DNA from: Glandiceps talaboti
Taxonomy: Eukaryota; Hemichordata; Enteropneusta; Spengelidae
Reading direction: 5' to 3'
Assembly (NCBI RefSeq): GCF_964340395.1
Contig: NC_135551.1
Coordinates: 31,163,955 to 31,227,954 of the forward strand
Length of the DNA stretch: 64,000 bases
Shown: positions 58,753 through 64,000 of the stretch, piece by piece
Layout of the letters: every line of letters starts with the position of its first letter
How positions within the stretch are numbered: the first letter of the stretch is position 1
Made by a program: the position numbers and the translations under genes
The notes under the pieces: model-generated
Told to the model about the DNA's origin: nothing
Databases searched by the model: none
The model's input: only the letters and a program-made list of their open reading frames with translations

Positions 58753-60404
58753 CACTTTGACAGAAACATCAAACATATCATAACAAACATACTTACATTG
58801 ATACTAGTATGAAATGTATATCCATTTAATACTTGCAAACGAACAATGTTGTACTGTGATATTAAAAATTCATGGTAAAGAAGGGGTGGGTGGGTTTGTT
58901 TCTTAGAACGTGCTTGTCAGACCCATTCGGTCGACGAACACATCAATTAATTTTATCCATTCTGATCTAGTTTAGGTATTTGTCTTCTGACAATAAAGTT
59001 TACATCATATAATCTTCAAGTCTTGGATATCTCCTTCAAAACGTACTTGAAATAATGTTACTTTAAATGGGTCGATACGCTGATGAAAGGATGTATTCGC
59101 CAATTGTATTTTGGGTTTCAGAAAACTTTGCATTGATCTGAAGTATAAAAAAGATCTACTTTGCTGTCACAGATTTTCCAAACATTTTGTTTTGGAACTG
59201 TTATGATGCTTCGCCATTCTTTATGACGTTCACAGGATTAACTCAGATTTGTATCTGGAGTAACGAACGCTCGTGGGCTAGTGAGATAAATGAAGTGGCT
59301 CTAGCTCTTGGGAATAAAATAAACTACATCAAGATAGATAATGTACATCTCTACACCGCTACTAATCATTCAATGACGAGAATAGGTCTTCGGCTCGTTC
59401 TTTGATATTCAAAATTAAATCCGATAACATTCTTCATGACTTAATTTGACAAGAACATGATAAGTTTTCAGATTTAGCCTCATCTACTTTAACTTTACTA
59501 ATACTTGAACTCTAGATCTGGTAAAAGATTACCATTTCATTTACATTTACACACTCTTCACTATTGACACGACAATGGCAATGTAGTTTAACTTAGGGCT
59601 GGATCAGTTTGACGTACATATGTATAATTCAGTTCTGTGGTTGTAGTACTCATAGAAGTTAATATTTTAATCATTAAGGATTGTGCATACACTACTGGCA
59701 TCTTTGTGATCTCCATGGACAGGAAGAGTTTCAGTCGACAACTCCATTTCAAGCACAAGTTGTTTTTGTAAATATAATCTTAATGACTATTATGGGAACG
59801 AAGTATTTCACAAATCTCTTCCTTCCTGCCATTTAGGATTAGTGGATAATTCTTAGATTAGACATATCTACGAGTTTTAATGTTGACTGCCACAAATCAC
59901 TTCGCCTACATCAATATAGACCATCTTTTCTGAATACATTTATCTGTGTATGTACCTCTGCGAGTCAATCGATTACCCGTGTAAATAATTGAAAAAATTA
60001 GGCTCATAAGTTGCTTTTAGAATAATAGATGTATTGTGAAAGTTATACCATTGATCCTTATTCAACATTTATTGGATTATTATGATTCAGACAAACAGTC
60101 CCTGAACTAAATAAAGTAAAAACAGACGTTTCGAGCTATATATTTATTTTCAATGTATTTCATAAATGACGCAAGCAGAATGCAATGGATTTTTAAAATT
60201 TATCTGCCCCAAACGTTTCCGATTTCTTATTTGAAATCCATGCCCAAATGCAATCTTGCTCTTTAAATCGTAATCTATATATCCATTTGCATTTGCAGTA
60301 GCTAATGAAAATTGGCAACAATATCTTACTACTGTGTTACTGTATGCATAATTCTGATAGGAACAACCCTCAAACGCGTTTCTCAAGTAAATAAGACTAC
60401 ATGG
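58750..60404. other. No gene recognised
   Basis: AT-rich; a 72-codon frame at 59187-59405 has no recognisable domain. Confidence 0.5.
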
Positions 60405-60760
60405 TGTGGAATCATGGTGGTCAAATGGTTGCTTGGAACCTGTAGCTTGCAGGTTCGAGTTCTGCTGTTGTCGTTTGTGTAAAATTTCTGAAGGGCAAAA
60501 AGCCTTGAGCAAGAACTGACATTGTGCCTTAATCAACCAGCTGCATAATTTGGGACCTGATTGGGTAGGGGTTGCTATGTGAAAGCTTTTATCCTATGCG
60601 CGCTGTTGCAAGCTGCAATGGATGGTGTGCTCCTTAGCAAGTATAGATGGCTGCTGTGTCGTTATAGGTCCATACCAGGGGCAATAAGTGCAACACGCTT
60701 TGAGCACAGTATGGGATAGTACTATATGAAAGCGAACATTACCATAACTTTAGCATTATT
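60405..60760 (+). mobile_element. tRNA-derived SINE, degenerate
   Basis: A pol III box A (tggtcaaatgg, 60418-60428) and box B (ggttcgagttc, 60452-60462) lie at tRNA spacing. A body follows (gccttgagcaagaactga; accagctgcataatttggg) and then a tail containing cgctttgagcac, actatatgaaagcg, the shape seen at many SINE/LINE 3' ends. The 128-codon minus frame (60150-60536) crossing it is a shadow. Confidence 0.65.
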
Positions 60761-60987
60761 ATTTAACATTTCTGCAATACAAAGGTGACTATGTTACTTT
60801 ACGGAACAGAAGGACTTGATTTTGGGTACAGTTCGCTCCATTAGCACTCATCTTTTGTTTCGCATCGTGCTATATGTCCCGATTTGAACCCAAATGTCGC
60901 ATATACCCATTTGCAGCTGGGGTTTGTTGCATAAATATTCATCACCGATCACACTTCATCAATGGGATTAAACAAAATATAGATGTA

Positions 60988-63105
60988 TATTGTGTGTATG
61001 TACATGGTGTGTCGAGAGACCCATAGTATTGTGTGTATGTATACAGTGTGTCAAGAGACCCATAGTATTGTGTGTGCGTACATGGTATGTCGAGAGACTC
61101 ATAGTATTGTGTATTGTGTGTATGTACAAGGTGTGTGTTGAGACTCATACTGTTGTGTGTATGTACACGGTGTGTCGATAGACTCATAGTATTGTGTGTA
61201 TGTACACGGTGTATTGTGAGGCCCATACTGTTGTGTGTATGTACATGGTGTGTCGATAGACCCATAGTATTGTGTGTATGTACACGGTGTGTCAAGAAAC
61301 TCCTAGTATTGTGTGTATGTATACAGTGTGTCAAGGGACCCATAGTATTGTATGTATGTACATGGTGTGTCGAGAGACCCATAGTATTGTGTGTATGTAC
61401 AAGGTGTGTCGTGAGACCCATACTGCTGTGTGTATGTACACGGTGTGTCGATAGACTCATAGTATTGTGTGTATGTACATGGTGTGTTGTGAGGCCCATA
61501 CTGTTGTGTGTATGTACATGGTGTGTCGATAGACCCATAGTATTGTGTACATGGTGTGTCGAGAGATCCACAGTATTGTGTGTGTGTCAAGAGACCCATT
61601 GCATTGTGTGTATGTACAGGGTGTGTAGAGAGACCCACAGTAATTGCACATGGTGTGTCATGAGACTCCTAGTATTGTGTGTATACAGTGTGTCAAGAGA
61701 CCCATAGTATTGTGCGTGTACACGGTGTGTCGAGAGACCCATAGTATTGTGTGTATGTACACGGTGTGTTGTGAGACCCATACTGTTGTATGTATGTACA
61801 TGGAGTGTCGATAGACTCATAGGATTGTGTGTATGTACACGGTGTGTCGAGAGATCGCATCCACAGTATTGTGTGTGTGTGTCAAGAGACCCATTGCATT
61901 GTGTGTATGTACAGGGTGTGTCGAGAGACCCACAGTATTGCACATGGTGTTATGAGACAAATAGTATTGTGTGTGTGTGTACACGGTGTGTCGAGAGACT
62001 CCTAGTATTGTGTGTATGTATACAGTGTGTCAAGAGACCCACAGTATTGTGTGTGTACACGGTGTGTCGAGAGACCCATATTATTGTGTGTATGTACAAG
62101 GTGTGTCGTGAGACCCATACTGTTGTGTGTATATGTACACGGTATGTCGATAGACTCATAGTATTGTGTGTATGTACACGGTGTGTTGTGAGACCCATAC
62201 TGTTGTGTGAGTCGAGAGACCCATTGCATTGTGTGTATGTACATGGTGTGTCGAGAGACCCACAGTATTGTACACGGTGTGTCATGAGACAAATAGTATT
62301 GTGTGTATGTACATGGTGTGTCGTGAGACCCACAGTATTGTGTGTGTCGAGAGAGACCCATAGCATTGTGTGTATGTGCACAGTGTGTCCAGAGACCCCT
62401 AGTATTGTGTGTAGGTACACAGTGTGGCAGAGACCCCTAGTATTGTGTGTATGTACATGGTGTGTCCAGAGACCCCGAGTATTGTGTGTAGGTACACAGT
62501 GTGTGTAGGTACACAGTGTGTGTATGTACACAGTGTGGCAGAGACCACTAGTATTGTGTGTATGTACACAGTGTATCCAGAGACCCACAGCATTCTGTGT
62601 ATGCACACGGTGTGTGTTGAGAGACCCCTAGTATTGTGTGTACTGGTATGTACATGGTGTGTCCAGAGACCCCTAGTATTGTGTATGTACACTGTGTGTC
62701 CAGAGACCCCTAGTATTGTGTGTATGTACACAGTGTGTCCAGAGACCCATAGTATTGTGTGTATGCACGTGGTGTGTGTCAAGAGACCCATAGTATTGTG
62801 TGTGTACACGGTGTGTCGAGAGACCCATAGCATTGTGTGTATGTACACGGTGTGTCGAGAGACCCATAATATTGTGTGCATGTATACGATGTGTCAAGAG
62901 ACCCATAGTATTGTGTGTGTGTACACGGTATGTCGAGAGACTCCTAGTATTGTGTGTATGTATAATGTGTGTCTAGAGACCCATAGTATTGTGTGTATGT
63001 ACAAGGTATGTCGAGAGACCCCTAGTATTGTGTGTATGTACATGGTGTGTCGAGAGAACTCTACTATTGTGTGTATGTACACGGTGTGTCGAGAGACCCA
63101 TAGAA
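60988..63105. repeat. 39-bp minisatellite, about 54 copies
   Basis: The unit is gtgtgtatgtacacggtgtg then tcgagagacccatagtatt. It has many variants (acatggtgtg, cgatagactc, cagagacccc, shortened gtgtgtcgag) and several units shortened by 6-12 bp. Its multiple-of-3 length opens frames up to 253 codons on both strands; none is a gene. Confidence 0.98.
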
Positions 63106-63760
63106 AGTTAATGGAGTAGTAGATATGGGACTTCGCTATGACAACTAGGACTTTAGAGTCCATGGCATTTTAATTGGCAAGTTTGTCCTCAGGAACATGA
63201 TTTTACAGTGTATGGTTTATACTCTCTACCATATATTTGAGATACCATGGTCTGTTCCAATTACTATTATAGTCTGTGGTTAAAGGATACATCCGTACTC
63301 GTAGCCTAAGAACAAATATGTTAAGGATGGGTCACCAGTTTTCCATTAGGGATAAGGTTTGAGGGAAATATGGTCACCCGGAAATTAGTTTCTGTCCTGC
63401 CGATTTAGAGTACTCTAAGTATGATGAATCGGTCAGAATCTCATAAATCTCTTGAATATTAAAAAGCTTTAGTTTTGTAAACGTCATGTTTGAGTACATC
63501 AATCAAGTCTCATACCCTTCACTTTGAATAGCACATTATCATCGATTTAATCACGGGTATATACCTGCTATTTATAGTTACTTGATATGTTCAAATTCTC
63601 AATCAATTATCACATTCATGAATTCATGGCATTCATAGCTGAAATAACATCGTTCATCATACCTTCAACATTTCAAAGTTGCCGAAATGACATTGTAATT
63701 CTCGTACCTGAAAATGCGGGGCGATGTGAAGCTGTTGCAAGGTTAAGTTGCCACTGATTG

Positions 63761-63762
<2 letters not shown>
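63106..63762. other. No gene recognised
   Basis: AT-rich intergenic sequence between two repeats. Confidence 0.5.

Positions 63763-63836
<74 letters not shown>
63763..63836. repeat. (AC)n microsatellite
   Basis: About 37 uninterrupted AC dinucleotides. Confidence 0.98.
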
Positions 63837-63838
<2 letters not shown>

Positions 63839-64000
63839 TATCACTAATTAACAATCCAGCGAACAGATGTGCTTGTTTCCTTTATTTTACAAAGAAGTCA
63901 TCTTATGAATGTGTTAATCAACACAGCAGTCGTTAACTAAAGGTTAGCCCCCTCCATCTGACCATACTTGAAACGTAATCGCTATAATAACATATGTTCA

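Noticed and set aside
60150-60536. 128-codon minus-strand frame
   Set aside because: Overlaps the tRNA-derived SINE antisense; no domain.
60942-62881. Long frames on both strands in the 39-bp array
   Set aside because: Array length is a multiple of 3; stops are simply absent from the unit. No other coding evidence.

Overview
The window is nuclear DNA of an animal. It has spliceosomal GT-AG introns, modular secreted ectodomain genes (C-type lectin, EGF, mucin-like, PAN and Ig modules), a tRNA-derived SINE and a very heavy load of mini- and microsatellites. The domain mix and repeat style suggest a marine invertebrate, possibly a spiralian. I cannot name the species from sequence alone.

The main content is a tandem pair of paralogous secreted lectin genes on the plus strand. 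Gene A (coding span 5258-19546, 10 exons, 776 aa predicted) reads: signal peptide, CTLD1, CTLD2, EGF1, EGF2, a 268-residue Thr-rich repeat, EGF3, PAN/apple. Gene B (20737-29304, 8 exons, 482 aa predicted) has the same plan but lacks the Thr-rich exon and EGF3. Every junction I assembled keeps frame, and homologous introns have the same phase. The two genes share a short conserved block about 320-340 bp upstream of their start codons.

The most unusual feature is that minisatellites straddle splice sites in these genes. A 72-bp array at the acceptor of CTLD1 exon 3 (8 acceptors in gene A; 22 in-frame acceptors plus one degenerate one in gene B) repeats the 3' splice site with the first ~50 bp of the exon. 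Each acceptor is an in-frame alternative start for the exon. In gene A a 77-bp array (~24 copies) repeats the last ~42 bp of the EGF1 exon with its 5' splice site. The exon-2/exon-3 part of the pair is almost identical between genes while later exons have diverged, which points to gene conversion.

Downstream, an intronless minus-strand gene (29871-30641) encodes a two-Ig-domain surface protein and converges on gene B. A possible Cys-rich exon with an in-frame stop lies at 2081-2335, and a possible terminal exon at 49951-50237. The rest (about 31-64 kb) looks intergenic. It holds a degenerate retrotransposon ORF1 fragment, fold-back elements, a SINE, and large arrays: 35 bp (46.2-47.1 kb), 54/56 bp with higher-order structure (51.0-55.7 kb) and 39 bp (61.0-63.1 kb), plus many simple repeats. 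The left edge (1-1035) is a 22-bp array cut by the window boundary.
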